Assembly (NCBI RefSeq): GCF_040499845.1
Contig: NZ_CP159342.1
Coordinates: forward strand, 5,084,001-5,148,000
DNA from: Micromonospora sp. CCTCC AA 2012012
GTDB taxonomy: Bacteria > Actinomycetota > Actinomycetes > Mycobacteriales > Micromonosporaceae
Length of the DNA stretch: 64,000 nucleotides
Reading direction: 5' to 3'
The first letter of the stretch is position 1; each line of letters begins with the position of its first letter. This document shows positions 26,252-35,443 of this stretch, piece after piece. Both the position numbers and the translations under genes were made by a program. The notes beneath the pieces were generated by a model. The model searched no databases. It saw only the letters and a list, made by a program, of their open reading frames with translations, and was not told the origin of the DNA.

Positions 26252-29042
26252 CGGAATCCGTCACGGACCCTTCCGGGCCCGCCCCGGCATCCCCGGCCGA
26301 CGTCGCGCTCTCCGCGTCACCGGCCGGATCCTCCGTGACCCCACGGGCATCCGGGGCGGCACGGCGGTCCGAGGCGTCCCCGGAGTCCGTGGCGTGCTGG
26401 TCCAGCGGCTCGGCCGAGGTGGCCTCGTCGGTCACCCGCGTGCCGTCGCCGGCCGCGGCCACCTCCGGAGCGTTCGCCCCGGCGTCGGGAGCCGACTCGG
26501 CCACCGGTACGTCCACCGGCTGCTCGGCGGTGGCCGGCAGGACGGTGGTCGTCCCGGTCCGGGTCGCCTCCACCGCCACCTGGGCCGGCGCCTCGCTGCC
26601 GAAGAGGCGCGGCAACGTGGCGGTGTGCGCCGCGCGCAGCTCGTCCAGGCCGATCCGGAACTGGCCGTGCACCTCAAGGGCACCGCCGGCCGGGTCGGTG
26701 ACCCCGATGAACTCCCACGGCACCCCGCGCTCGCCGCAGAGGGCGGTGAAGGCCTTCTCGTGCCCGCGCGGCACCGACACCAGGACCCGCCCGGCGGACT
26801 CGCTGAACAGGTAGACGAACGGCATCGACCCGCCGGTGAAGTGCTCCGGCAGCGCGATCCGAGCGCCCACGTCACGCCGCAGGCAGGACTCCACCAGGCT
26901 CTGCGCGAGACCACCGTCGGAGAGGTCGTGCGCCGAGCTGACGTGCCCGACCCGGGCCGCCTCGGCCAGCAACTCGGCGAGCTGCCGCTCGCGGGCCAGG
27001 TCGACCTGCGGCGGGATGCCACCCAGGTGCTCGTGGGTGACCCACGCCCACTCCGAGCCGGAGAGCTCCACGTGCGTCTCGCCGAGCAGGAAGAGCTGGT
27101 CGTGGTCGCCGCCCGGCCGGGGCACGAAGCCCATCGGCACCCGGTCGGCGACGTTGTCCAGCACGCCGAGGACACCGACCACCGGGGTCGGGTGGATCGC
27201 CGCGGCCCCGGTCTGGTTGTAGAAGCTGACGTTGCCGCCGGTCACCGGGATGCCCAGCTCCAGGCAGCCGTCCGCCAGGCCGCGCACGGCCTCGGCGAAC
27301 TGCCACATCACGCCCGGGTCCTCCGGCGAGCCGAAGTTGAGGCAGTTCGTCACGGCGATCGGCTTCGCGCCGGTCACCGCCACGTTCCGGTACGCCTCGG
27401 CCAGCGCGAGCTTCGTCCCGTGGTACGGGTCGAGGCGGGCGTACCGGCCGTTGCCGTCGAGCGAGAGGGCGACGCCGAGGCCGGTCCGCTCGTCGATCCG
27501 GATCACGCCGGAGTCCTCCGGCTGCGCCAGCACGGTGTTGCCCAGCACGTAGCGGTCGTACTGCTCGGTGACCCAGGTCTTGTCGGCCAGGTTCGGCGAC
27601 GCGATCATCCGCAGCACGGTCTCCCGGAGCGCGTCCGGGTCGTTCGGCCGGGGCAGGGTCTCCGCGCGGTCGGCCTGGAGCAGGATGAGGTCGGCCGGCT
27701 CCCGCATCGGGCGGGCGTAGACCGGGCCGTCGTCCACCAGCGAACCCGGCGGCACGTCCACCACCAGCTGGTCGCGCCAGGTGATCAGCAGCCGGCCGGG
27801 CTGGCCGTCCGGCGACGGCGCGGTGACCTCGCCGATGGCGGTGGCCCAGACGCCCCACTTCTCGGCGGTCTTGAGCACCGCCTCCAGCTTCTCCGGGGCG
27901 ACGACCAGCAGCATCCGCTCCTGGGACTCGCTGGCCAGGATCTCGTGCGGCGTCATCGAGGCCTCGCGGAGCGGGACCCGCTCCAGCCAGACCCGCATGC
28001 CGGTGCCGGCGGAGGCGGCGGTCTCGGTCAGCGCGCAGGTCAGGCCCGCGCCGCCCAGGTCCTGGATGCCGACGACCAGCTCGGCGTCGTACAGCTCCAG
28101 GCACGCCTCGATGAGGAGCTTCTCCATGAACGGGTCGCCGACCTGGACGGACGGGCGGCGCTGCTCGCTGCCCTCGTCGAAGGTGGCGCTGGCCAGCACC
28201 GACACGCCGCCGATGCCGTCGCGGCCCGTCCGGGCGCCCATCAGCACGACCACGTTGCCGGGGCCGGCGGCCTCCTTCTTCTGCAGCCGGTTGACCGGCA
28301 GCACACCGAGGCAGAGCGCGTTGACCAGGGGGTTGCCCTGGTAGCAGGGGTCGAAGACGACCTCGCCGCCGATGTTGGGCAGGCCCAGGCAGTTGCCGTA
28401 GCCGCCGACGCCGGCAACCACGCCGGGCAGCACCCGCGCGGTGTCCGGGTGGTCGGCCGCGCCGAAGCGCAGCGGGTCCATCACCGCGACCGGACGCGCG
28501 CCCATGGCGAGGATGTCGCGGACGATGCCGCCCACGCCGGTCGCCGCACCCTGGTACGGCTCGACGAAGCTCGGGTGGTTGTGCGACTCGACCTTGAAGG
28601 TCACCGCCAGCTCGTCGGAGACCTGCACCACACCGGCGTTCTCGCCGATGCCGGCGAGCATCCGGTCGCTCGGCGGCGCCTTCTCACCGAACTGGCGCAG
28701 ATGCACCTTGCTGGACTTGTAGGAGCAGTGCTCGCTCCACATGATCGAGTACATGGCCAGCTCGGCCTGGGTGGGACGCCGGCCCAGGATGTGCCGGATC
28801 CGGTCGTACTCGTCGTCGCGCAGGCCCAGCTCGGCGTACGGCTGGAGCTCCTCGGGCGTGCCGGCCGCGCGGGGCACGGTGTCCAGGCTGAGGGCCCAGT
28901 CGTCGGCAGGGGCGGGCTCGACGTGCCGGCCGGCGTCGGCCGGGCCGGCCTGGGGCACCACGGAGGCCGCACGCGGCTCCGTCGGGGCGGCCGGGAAGGC
29001 GCCCGACGTCTCCCGTACGGCCGGGTCCGGATGGGTGGTCAT
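26214..29042 (-). CDS. purL: Phosphoribosylformylglycinamidine synthase subunit II
   Basis: Encodes 942 aa, about 150-200 more than usual small PurL. The ATP-grasp-like core is complete: [64 protein letters not shown] and [10 protein letters not shown]. It uses glutamine-derived ammonia from PurQ to convert FGAR to FGAM. An N-terminal low-complexity extension covers about 45 residues. The C-terminal tail of about 120 residues is Ala/Gly/Pro/Asp/Glu-rich and has no known role. It follows purQ after 52 bp, completing a purS-purQ-purL operon. Confidence 0.96.
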   Translation of the reverse strand: MTTHPDPAVRETSGAFPAAPTEPRAASVVPQAGPADAGRHVEPAPADDWALSLDTVPRAAGTPEELQPYAELGLRDDEYDRIRHILGRRPTQAELAMYSIMWSEHCSYKSSKVHLRQFGEKAPPSDRMLAGIGENAGVVQVSDELAVTFKVESHNHPSFVEPYQGAATGVGGIVRDILAMGARPVAVMDPLRFGAADHPDTARVLPGVVAGVGGYGNCLGLPNIGGEVVFDPCYQGNPLVNALCLGVLPVNRLQKKEAAGPGNVVVLMGARTGRDGIGGVSVLASATFDEGSEQRRPSVQVGDPFMEKLLIEACLELYDAELVVGIQDLGGAGLTCALTETAASAGTGMRVWLERVPLREASMTPHEILASESQERMLLVVAPEKLEAVLKTAEKWGVWATAIGEVTAPSPDGQPGRLLITWRDQLVVDVPPGSLVDDGPVYARPMREPADLILLQADRAETLPRPNDPDALRETVLRMIASPNLADKTWVTEQYDRYVLGNTVLAQPEDSGVIRIDERTGLGVALSLDGNGRYARLDPYHGTKLALAEAYRNVAVTGAKPIAVTNCLNFGSPEDPGVMWQFAEAVRGLADGCLELGIPVTGGNVSFYNQTGAAAIHPTPVVGVLGVLDNVADRVPMGFVPRPGGDHDQLFLLGETHVELSGSEWAWVTHEHLGGIPPQVDLARERQLAELLAEAARVGHVSSAHDLSDGGLAQSLVESCLRRDVGARIALPEHFTGGSMPFVYLFSESAGRVLVSVPRGHEKAFTALCGERGVPWEFIGVTDPAGGALEVHGQFRIGLDELRAAHTATLPRLFGSEAPAQVAVEATRTGTTTVLPATAEQPVDVPVAESAPDAGANAPEVAAAGDGTRVTDEATSAEPLDQHATDSGDASDRRAAPDARGVTEDPAGDAESATSAGDAGAGPEGSVTDSGDPEQPPATDQR

Positions 29043-29094
29043 GACCTCTCCTCGCTGCGCTCGCCGCCGTCGCGGCGGGTGCGCCGACCGATGC

Positions 29095-29778
29095 TCACGC
29101 CGGCGCCCCCACCAGATGCTTCAGCACCGAGGTGAAGAAGCCGAGACCGTCGAGGGAGGGACCGGTGAGGGCCTCCACCGCGTGCTCGGGATGCGGCATG
29201 ATGCCGACCACGTTGCCGGCCTGGTTGGTGATCGCGGCGATGTCGCGCTGCGAACCGTTGGGGTTGCCGCCCAGGTAGCGGGCGACCACGCGGCCCTCCG
29301 CCTCGAGCTGGTCCAGCGTCGCGGCGTCGGCGACATAGCAGCCCTCGCCGTTCTTGACCGGGACGAGCACCTCCTGGCCCGGCTGGAACGTGTTGGTCCA
29401 GGCGGTGCCGGCGGACTCGATGCGCAGGATCTGGTCCCGGTTGCGGAAGTGCAGGTGCTGGTTGCGGGTGAGCGCGCCGGGCAGCAGGTGGGCCTCGCAG
29501 AGGATCTGGAAGCCGTTGCAGATGCCGAGGACCGGCAGGCCGCCCCGGGCCGCGTCCACGATCGTCTCCATCACCGGCGCGAACCGGGCGATGGCGCCGC
29601 AGCGCAGGTAGTCACCGTAGGAGAAGCCACCGGGGAGGACGACGGCGTCCACCCCGTGCAGCTCCGGGTCGCCGTGCCAGAGCCGGACCGGCTCGGCGCC
29701 GGCGATCCGGACGGCCCGGGCCGCGTCGCCGTCGTCGAGCGAGCCGGGGAAGGTGACCACACCGACCCGGGCGGTCAC
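29095..29778 (-). CDS. purQ: Phosphoribosylformylglycinamidine synthase, glutaminase subunit
   Basis: Encodes 227 aa. Class I glutamine amidotransferase with the nucleophile elbow [10 protein letters not shown], the oxyanion segment [17 protein letters not shown] and the His/Glu pair in MPHPEHAVE. It hydrolyses glutamine and passes ammonia to PurL, held together by PurS. The GTG start overlaps the purS stop by four bases (GTGA), so translation is coupled. The length is normal. Confidence 0.97.
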   Translation of the reverse strand: MTARVGVVTFPGSLDDGDAARAVRIAGAEPVRLWHGDPELHGVDAVVLPGGFSYGDYLRCGAIARFAPVMETIVDAARGGLPVLGICNGFQILCEAHLLPGALTRNQHLHFRNRDQILRIESAGTAWTNTFQPGQEVLVPVKNGEGCYVADAATLDQLEAEGRVVARYLGGNPNGSQRDIAAITNQAGNVVGIMPHPEHAVEALTGPSLDGLGFFTSVLKHLVGAPA

Positions 29779-30038
29779 GGGTGCGCGTCCACGGTCTCGT
29801 CGGCCTCGACCAGACGGACGGTGAAGTCCTCGATGACCGGGTTGGCGAGCAGCTTGTCGGCGATCTCCCGGGCCCGGTCCAGGTCCGGTTCACCGGTGAA
29901 CTCGATCTCGATCCGCCTGCCGATCCGGACAGAGGCGACGTCGCTGACGCCGAGCCGGGGCAGCGCGTTTGCGACGGCCTGGCCCTGAGGATCGAGGATC
30001 TCGGGCTTGAGCATGACGTCGACGACGACGCGAGGCAC
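29775..30038 (-). CDS. purS: Phosphoribosylformylglycinamidine synthase subunit PurS
   Basis: Encodes 87 aa from GTG 30038, with AGGAG 6 bases upstream. [20 protein letters not shown] and [10 protein letters not shown] are the PurS signature. PurS bridges PurL and PurQ into the active complex. A longer reading to 30128 lacks a ribosome site and is not conserved. It is the first gene of the purSQL operon; its promoter must lie in the gene-free stretch upstream. Confidence 0.95.
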   Translation of the reverse strand: MPRVVVDVMLKPEILDPQGQAVANALPRLGVSDVASVRIGRRIEIEFTGEPDLDRAREIADKLLANPVIEDFTVRLVEADETVDAHP

Positions 30039-30631
30039 TGGGCACTCCTGACTGTGTACGCAGTTGGGTGCCGACCCACAACGGGCGAGCGCAGCCAGCC
30101 TACCTGGCAGATACCGCCCCGGACGCACCGGCCGGGCGCGGTTCGGACAGTGATCGACGTAACCGGCCGGGGGTGGCTGCGAGCCGTGTCCCCACGTGCG
30201 CGGAACGTGCCGTTACCAGGAAGTACGCGCCTGCGACGGAGGCCGAATCGTTACATCGGCCGTCGTCGCGCTACCGCATGTGGCGGGCCCTTCGGCGGCC
30301 CGGCGGCATCGGCGGCGCTCCATGTCCGACCGACCGCACGGGGGCACCCGTCGGAACCTGGGCCAGGGTGAAGGGGTGACCGGATCGACTGCGCCGGCCC
30401 CTGCGGAGCGATGGGGCCTTCTGGGGCATCCGGGCGTATCCGGGCAGGCTGGGTCGGCCCGTGCCGAGTGGCCGATGTCCGACACTTCCCCGCCGGCCGG
30501 CCCGGTCCGACCCGGAACGGCCGGTCCCGCCCGCACGCGGCCGGTCCGCCCCCGGCGCGCCGTTTTGCAGCATCCGATCAGGTGAACAACGCTCACGAAC
30601 CGCCCGCCCGCCGGATGACAGCATCGGAACC
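30039..30631. other. Gene-free stretch between purS and the YbjQ gene
   Basis: About 590 bases separate the divergent purS and YbjQ genes. Short open frames exist on both strands, but all have Arg/Pro/Gly-rich products, none has a ribosome site and none resembles a protein family. The stretch probably holds the promoters for both directions. No repeat, tRNA or clear riboswitch structure was seen. Confidence 0.5.
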
Positions 30632-31090
30632 GTGCTGGTCGTGACGACGGATCAACTGCCCGGCTACGAGATCCGCCAGATCCTCGGCGAAGTGGTGTCC
30701 TCGATGGCCAGGACCCGGAACCCCTACCGCGAGGGCGTCAAGAACCTCCGCGGCGGCGCGTACGACCCGATGGCGCCGGACAACCTGACCCGGTGGCGTA
30801 CCGACTCGGTGGCCCGGCTGGGCGAGGAGGCGGAGCGGCTCGGCGCGAACGCGGTGATCGGGATGCGCTTCGACAGCCGGGACTGCGGCGAGATGTGGAT
30901 GGAGATCTGCGCGTACGGGACGGCGGTGATCGTCGTACCCAAGATGCCGGACGTCATGCCCGCGGACCAGCCCATGGTCGCCGCCGACACCGCCCACGAG
31001 CCGGAGATCACCGGGGCACCCGGCGGTATCGCCGAACCCGCCAGCGCCCCCAACCTCTCCTCCGCCGCCGAAACCCCCACCCGCGACTGA
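30632..31090 (+). CDS. YbjQ/DUF74 family protein (heavy-metal-binding-like domain)
   Basis: Encodes 152 aa from GTG 30632. VVTTDQLPGYEIRQILGEV, RGGAYDPM and RLGANAVIGMRFDS are the YbjQ/DUF74 core, a small pentameric domain of unknown function. The family's CxEIxAYGTAV pattern appears as MWMEICAYGTAVIVVP. A Pro/Ala-rich 40-residue tail follows the domain and is not typical. It stands alone and is convergent with purB, with a palindromic repeat between the two. Confidence 0.88.
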   Translation: MLVVTTDQLPGYEIRQILGEVVSSMARTRNPYREGVKNLRGGAYDPMAPDNLTRWRTDSVARLGEEAERLGANAVIGMRFDSRDCGEMWMEICAYGTAVIVVPKMPDVMPADQPMVAADTAHEPEITGAPGGIAEPASAPNLSSAAETPTRD

Positions 31091-31129
31091 CCCACCCACC
31101 CGGCCCACCCACCCGCCCGCCCTTGCGCG

Positions 31130-31189
31130 GTTGATCAAGAGGTTTGCGTCTGGTTGATCTCCGTTTCTGACGCAAACTTCTTGATCAAC
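31130..31189. repeat. Palindromic intergenic repeat, copy 1
   Basis: GTTGATCAAGAGGTTTGCG, then TC, faces GACGCAAACTTCTTGATCAA, then C: 21-base arms with one G-T, 18-base loop. It lies between the stops of the YbjQ gene and purB. Two close relatives occur at 51579-51638 and 52685-52746. Confidence 0.85.
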
Positions 31190-31221
31190 CCGCTACGGCG
31201 GGGGGCCCGGGGGGCGGGGGG

Positions 31222-32646
31222 TCAGAGGATGGGGGGTGGGGTGTAGGCGGCGGCGTGGGGGTGGCGTTCGGCGATCTTGGTGATGCGGGCGGTGACGTGG
31301 TCGACCTGGGTGGCGGCGGCGCCCACGAAGGCGTTGCGGTCGGCGACGAGGGCGTCGATCTCGGCGCGGGAGAGGCCGAGGCGACCGTCCGCCGCGAGGC
31401 GGTCGAAGAGGTCGTTCTCCCCGGCGCCCTGCTCCCGCATGGCGAGCGCGACGGCGACCGCGTGCTCCTTGATCACCTCGTGCGCGACCTCCCGGCCGAC
31501 GCCCCGGCGGACCGCCGCGACCAGGATCTTCGTGGTCGCCAGGAACGGCAGGAAGCGCTCCAGCTCCCGGTTGATCACCGCCGGATACGGGCCGAACTCG
31601 TCCAGCACGGTGAGGAAGGTCTGGAACAGCCCGTCGGCGGCGAAGAACGCGTCCGGCAGGGCGACCCGGCGGACCACCGAGCAGGAGACGTCCCCCTCGT
31701 TCCACTGGTCACCGGCCAGCTCGCCGACCATCGACAGGTAACCCCGGATGATCACGGCGAAGCCGTTGACCCGCTCCGACGAGCGGGTGTTCATCTTGTG
31801 CGGCATCGCGCTGGAGCCCACCTGGCCCGGCTTGAAGCCCTCGGTGACCAGCTCCTGACCGACCATCAGCCGGATCGTGGTGGCCAACGACGACGGGGCG
31901 GCGGCCACCTGGGCCAGCGCCGAGAGCACGTCGAAGTCCAGCGACCGCGGATAGACCTGGCCGACGCTGTCCAGCACCCGGGCGAAGCCGAGGTGCCCGG
32001 CGACCCGGCGCTCCAGCTCGGCCACCTTCCCGGCGTCCCCGTCGAAGAGGTCGAGCTGGTCGGCCGCGGTGCCCACCGGCCCCTTGATGCCCCGCAGCGG
32101 ATACCGGTCGATCAGGTCCGTCAGCCGCTCGTACGCGATCAACAGCTCCTCGGCGGCGGAGGCGAACCGCTTGCCCAGGGTGGTGGCCTGCGCGGCGACG
32201 TTGTGCGACCGGCCGGTCATCACCACGCCGGAGTACTCGTTGGCGTGCCAGGCCAGCCGGACCAGCGCGGCGACCAGCCGGTCCCGGATCAGCTCCAGCG
32301 AGGCGCGGATCTGGAGCTGCTCGACGTTCTCGGTGAGGTCGCGGGAGGTCATCCCCTTGTGCACGTGCTCGTGCCCGGCGAGCGCGCTGAACTCCTCGAT
32401 CCGGGCCTTCACGTCGTGCCGGGTGACCCGCTCCCGGGCCGCGATGGAGGCCAGGTCGACGTCGTCCACGACCCGCTCGTACGCCTCCACCACCCCGTCC
32501 GGCACGCTCACGCCGAGGTCCCGCTGGGCCTTGAGTACGGCCAGCCAGAGCCGGCGCTCCATGCGTACCTTCTCCTCCGGCGACCAGAGAGCGACCAGCT
32601 CGGGCGAGGCGTACCGGTTGGCGAGCACGTTGGGGATCGTCGTCAC
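31222..32646 (-). CDS. purB: Adenylosuccinate lyase
   Basis: Encodes 474 aa. It cleaves SAICAR and adenylosuccinate in purine synthesis. The fumarase-superfamily signature GSSAMPHKMNTRSSERV is intact, with TSRDLTENVEQLQ and MTGRSHNVAAQATTLGKR carrying the other two active-site regions. The GTG at 32646 gives the usual N-terminus (TTIPNVLANRYAS) and has GGGAG upstream; an ATG at 32655 is possible and adds three residues. It is monocistronic. Confidence 0.95.
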   Translation of the reverse strand: MTTIPNVLANRYASPELVALWSPEEKVRMERRLWLAVLKAQRDLGVSVPDGVVEAYERVVDDVDLASIAARERVTRHDVKARIEEFSALAGHEHVHKGMTSRDLTENVEQLQIRASLELIRDRLVAALVRLAWHANEYSGVVMTGRSHNVAAQATTLGKRFASAAEELLIAYERLTDLIDRYPLRGIKGPVGTAADQLDLFDGDAGKVAELERRVAGHLGFARVLDSVGQVYPRSLDFDVLSALAQVAAAPSSLATTIRLMVGQELVTEGFKPGQVGSSAMPHKMNTRSSERVNGFAVIIRGYLSMVGELAGDQWNEGDVSCSVVRRVALPDAFFAADGLFQTFLTVLDEFGPYPAVINRELERFLPFLATTKILVAAVRRGVGREVAHEVIKEHAVAVALAMREQGAGENDLFDRLAADGRLGLSRAEIDALVADRNAFVGAAATQVDHVTARITKIAERHPHAAAYTPPPIL

Positions 32647-32677
32647 GTACCCCATTCTCCCGCACCGGCGGCACGGC

Positions 32678-33304
32678 TCACACCGTGGGCACGTCGTGCA
32701 CGGTCGCGCTCACCACCAGGGTCTTCGTCGCCTTGCCGTGGGCGTTGCGGACGGTCAGCAGGTAGGTGTGCCGCTGGGTGTCGCCGTCCGCCCCCGAGCA
32801 GGGGAAGTTCAGGGTCTCGCTGCCGGTGGGCGGGTAGTTGTCGGCGTACACGCCGGCGCCGTCGACGGAGAGGGCGACGGAGTCGACGTTGCCGGTCCTC
32901 CACTCGACCACGACCGGCGTCCCGGCGATCGGGGCGGCGCTGGTGCCGGCCGGGCAGGAGGGCTGCTTCGCGACCCGGAACGAGGTGATGACGGGACCGG
33001 TGCCGGTGGTCGAGCCCGACTTCCCACCGCTGCTGCCGCTCCCGCCGCCCGTCGAGCCACCGCCGGTCGTACCCGTGCCGGTCGACCCGCCACCGGCGGG
33101 CTTCGCGGCCGTCGTCGCCGCGACCGGGTCGGGCGTGTCGAGGGTCAGCGTGCCGGAGCCGGCCGTCGCGTCGCCCGGGGCGCCGGTGACGGCGGTGCTG
33201 GCGGTGGACTCCGTGGCGCTCGTGCCCGAGGACCCGCAGCCGGCGACCGCCAGCACGGGGACCAGGGCGAGGACAGGGGTACGGAGCAGGGCACGACCGG
33301 CCAT
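32678..33304 (-). CDS. Lipoprotein with Gly/Ser/Thr linker, unknown function
   Basis: Encodes 208 aa. The N-terminus is a lipoprotein signal with lipobox AVAGC (Cys23). A long Thr/Ser/Gly linker (residues about 24-105) leads to a small beta-rich domain with TSFRVAKQPSCPAG, VVVEWRTGNVDSVALSVDG, FPCSGADGDTQRHTYLLTV and KTLVVSATV, which looks like an Ig-like or PKD-like fold with one disulphide. It is exported and anchored; no partner is evident. Confidence 0.82.
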   Translation of the reverse strand: MAGRALLRTPVLALVPVLAVAGCGSSGTSATESTASTAVTGAPGDATAGSGTLTLDTPDPVAATTAAKPAGGGSTGTGTTGGGSTGGGSGSSGGKSGSTTGTGPVITSFRVAKQPSCPAGTSAAPIAGTPVVVEWRTGNVDSVALSVDGAGVYADNYPPTGSETLNFPCSGADGDTQRHTYLLTVRNAHGKATKTLVVSATVHDVPTV

Positions 33305-33390
33305 CAGGGGGTCCCCTTCGGGTGCGCCGCCGACGGTGGGATCCGGGCGGTCGGGCGTCAGCGTAGGAAGGACCGGCAAGTGTTTACGCG

Positions 33391-33415
33391 GTCGTATACT
33401 TCGCCGTATGACGAC
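33391..33415 (+). promoter_or_regulatory. Promoter/operator of the antitoxin-toxin operon
   Basis: GTCGTATAC and GTATGACGAC form an imperfect inverted repeat around TTCGCC, overlapping the antitoxin ATG at 33408. TATACT at 33395-33400 is a good -10 only 7 bases before the ATG, so the transcript may be leaderless and autoregulated. Confidence 0.5.
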
Positions 33416-33662
33416 GATGATGCGGGTCAGTCCGGAGACCCGCGAGCAGGTGCTCCGGGTCGCCGCCGAGGACTTCGGCGGGGTGAGCGCCGACGAGGCC
33501 GTCAAGCGGCTGCTGGAGGAGCACTGGCGGACCAAGGCGGTCGCCGCGATGGACCACTACCGCGCGGTCGACCCGGACGGCTGGGCCGAATACCTCGTCG
33601 AGTCCGAGGGGTGGCACGGCGCCGACGCTCCCGTCGGCGACCCGTGGGACGAGCAGGCGTGA
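33408..33662 (+). CDS. Antitoxin of a MazEF-type module
   Basis: Encodes 84 aa from ATG 33408. The N-terminus MTTMMRVSPETREQVLRVAAED with SADEAVKRLLEEHW looks like a ribbon-helix-helix DNA-binding domain. The C-terminal half (DHYRAVDPDGWAEYL, then acidic residues) would wrap and block the toxin. The stop overlaps the toxin's GTG in a GTGA junction, the normal arrangement for antitoxin-toxin pairs. The assignment rests mainly on the neighbouring toxin. Confidence 0.85.
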   Translation: MTTMMRVSPETREQVLRVAAEDFGGVSADEAVKRLLEEHWRTKAVAAMDHYRAVDPDGWAEYLVESEGWHGADAPVGDPWDEQA

Positions 33663-34003
33663 GCCGCTTCAAGCCGTGGGAGGTGTGGTGGCTCGACTTC
33701 GACCCGGTGGCGGGTCGGGAGCAGGCCGGGCAGCGGCCCGCCCTGGTCGTGTCGTCCCGCTTCCACCTCGATCTGACCGGCGGCGCGCTGGTCAGCGTCC
33801 TGCCCCTGACCACCCGGGAACGGCCCGGGTGGCTGCACCGGGTGGCCATCGAGGTGCCGGGGCGACGCACCGGGTGGGCGATCACCGAGCAGGTGCGCAC
33901 CGTGTCGGCGAGCCGCCTGACCGGGCACGGACCGGTGTACCGACTCCGCCCCGAGCAGGTGGCGGAGGTACGCACCGTCCTTCGCCAGATGATCGACCTC
34001 TGA
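33659..34003 (+). CDS. PemK/MazF-type mRNA interferase toxin
   Basis: Encodes 114 aa. WEVWWLDFDPVAGREQAGQRPALVVSSRFH is the PemK/MazF core, where the acidic residue and Arg sit at the RNA cleavage site, followed by LVSVLPLTTRERPGW and EQVRTVSASRLTG. The family cuts single-stranded mRNA at short sequences. The length is typical. It is coupled to the antitoxin gene and is convergent with the next gene. Confidence 0.92.
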   Translation: MSRFKPWEVWWLDFDPVAGREQAGQRPALVVSSRFHLDLTGGALVSVLPLTTRERPGWLHRVAIEVPGRRTGWAITEQVRTVSASRLTGHGPVYRLRPEQVAEVRTVLRQMIDL

Positions 34004-34030
34004 CAGCTGACGAGGACGGCCTGAGGCCGA

Positions 34031-34061
34031 GCCCGGGGCCGAGAACCGGCCGACCCCGGGC
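34031..34061. terminator. Hairpin between toxin gene and ECF partner gene
   Basis: GCCCGGGG pairs with CCCCGGGC, and the loop itself contains GGCC...GGCC. It lies between convergent stops. Confidence 0.55.
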
Positions 34062-34072
34062 ACCGACGCCGG

Positions 34073-35443
34073 TCAGGGCAGGAGCCCGAGCAGGTCAGGA
34101 TGGGCGGCCAGCGCGGCGAGCTGCTCCGGGCTCAGCGGCGGGACCGGACCATCCCCCGCGTCGAGGATCTCCCGCCAGGCCTTCAGATCCCCGACGGGGG
34201 CCGCCGGCGTGGGCGGATAGATCCAGCCCGGTCGGTTGGTGACCCGCGCCTCGACCAGCACTCCGTCCGGGCGCTGCACGAACACGTCATAGGTCACCGC
34301 ATCGCCGTTCCGGTTCTCCAGCGAGATCAGCCGGTTGCCGTCCGGCCGGGTCGTCGCGGCGCACTGCCCGCTGTGCGGGTGCGCGCCGTGCTCGCTTCGG
34401 TCGAGGATGGCGAGGTTGTCGCAGGCGAGGGCGGTGGGCAACCGCTGGATGATGATGTCGCCCTCGCCGCGCAGGCCACCTCGCTCCAGGCCGAACCACA
34501 TCCCGTATCCAGTCGGCCCCGTCGGGCCGACGGTCGCCTCCCCTCGCACGAACGTGCGCCCGCCCGGCGACACCTCGGCCACCGCCGAGCCGAGCACTCC
34601 GTCCGCCAGCGCCGTCGAGTTGCGACGGGTGTACTCGTCGGCCTGCGGATTGACCAGGTTCACGTCCGGGTTCGGCGGCAGCGGGGGGAACACCAGATCG
34701 GGTCCGAGCGCCAGGCGGACCAGGAGGTCGGGTGTGGTCACGTCGGGCACGCCGTGCGTCGACAGCGAGACCAGCGTGCCGTCCGGCCGCAGCACCTCGA
34801 CCTCCCGCCCGTCGAAGGGCTTCGGCGCCCACCGACCGGCCTGGTCGAAGGTGGTCAGCAGGCGTCGCGCGCGGATCCTCGTCCCGTCGGCCCGCTCACT
34901 CGACGTGCACTCGCGCGCGGCCGGGCCACGGGTGGGGCAGGGCGGGCGGTTCGCCCAGACCGCCGCGCCGTCCCGGTTGAGCTGGACCATCAGCCGGCCC
35001 CCCCGCTGGCCGACCCGGAACGAGAAGACCATCTGACGGTACGTACCCGAGCCGCCCCGTGCCGTCTGTTCGCGGATCACCGGCGTCGGGCTGTCCTTCC
35101 CGGTGATCATGGTGATCCAGACCAGCTCGGGCAGTTCTCGGCGCAGCCCGTCGGTCACCGCGTTGCGGACCCGTGCCAGGTCCTCCGGGCTGCCGGCCAC
35201 GACGGTGTCCGTCGACTTCGGGGTGGGTGAGCGGGTGGTGACCGGGGCGGGCGCGGCCTTCGGCGTACCGAAGAGGGAGCCGGTGCCGAGGAGCACCGCG
35301 ACGACGGCCGCGGCGACCGCGGTGGTCCCCGCGCCGATCCGCAGCCGGCGGGCCCGCCGCTGCCGGCCGATCACCCGGTCGACGTCCACCGTGGAGACGG
35401 GGGACTCGCCGATGACCTCGTCGAACAACTGCTGGTACGTCAC
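34073..35443 (-). CDS. Membrane-anchored protein paired with the second ECF sigma factor
   Basis: Encodes 456 aa from GTG 35443, overlapping the sigma gene stop by four bases. Residues 1-34 are cytoplasmic (TYQQLFDEVIGESPVSTVDVD, then an Arg-rich stretch), one transmembrane helix lies at about 36-58, then a Thr/Pro linker and a large extracytoplasmic region of about 370 residues with paired Cys (RPPCPTRG, RECTSS; ACDNLA, GQCAAT). No zinc anti-sigma motif is present. Function as sensor or anti-sigma factor is inferred from the operon. Confidence 0.78.
   Translation of the reverse strand: MTYQQLFDEVIGESPVSTVDVDRVIGRQRRARRLRIGAGTTAVAAAVVAVLLGTGSLFGTPKAAPAPVTTRSPTPKSTDTVVAGSPEDLARVRNAVTDGLRRELPELVWITMITGKDSPTPVIREQTARGGSGTYRQMVFSFRVGQRGGRLMVQLNRDGAAVWANRPPCPTRGPAARECTSSERADGTRIRARRLLTTFDQAGRWAPKPFDGREVEVLRPDGTLVSLSTHGVPDVTTPDLLVRLALGPDLVFPPLPPNPDVNLVNPQADEYTRRNSTALADGVLGSAVAEVSPGGRTFVRGEATVGPTGPTGYGMWFGLERGGLRGEGDIIIQRLPTALACDNLAILDRSEHGAHPHSGQCAATTRPDGNRLISLENRNGDAVTYDVFVQRPDGVLVEARVTNRPGWIYPPTPAAPVGDLKAWREILDAGDGPVPPLSPEQLAALAAHPDLLGLLP

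Noticed and set aside
26055..29135. A 1,026-codon open frame antisense to purL
   Set aside because: It is the GC-driven shadow of purL; no ribosome site and no recognisable domain.
30196..30624. Small genes in the purS/YbjQ gap
   Set aside because: The open frames on both strands lack ribosome sites and have Arg/Pro-rich, non-conserved products.
31130..31189. Ordinary rho-independent terminator
   Set aside because: The arms are 21 bases, AT-rich, repeated at other loci and not followed by a T-run; a terminator role is possible but does not explain the family.
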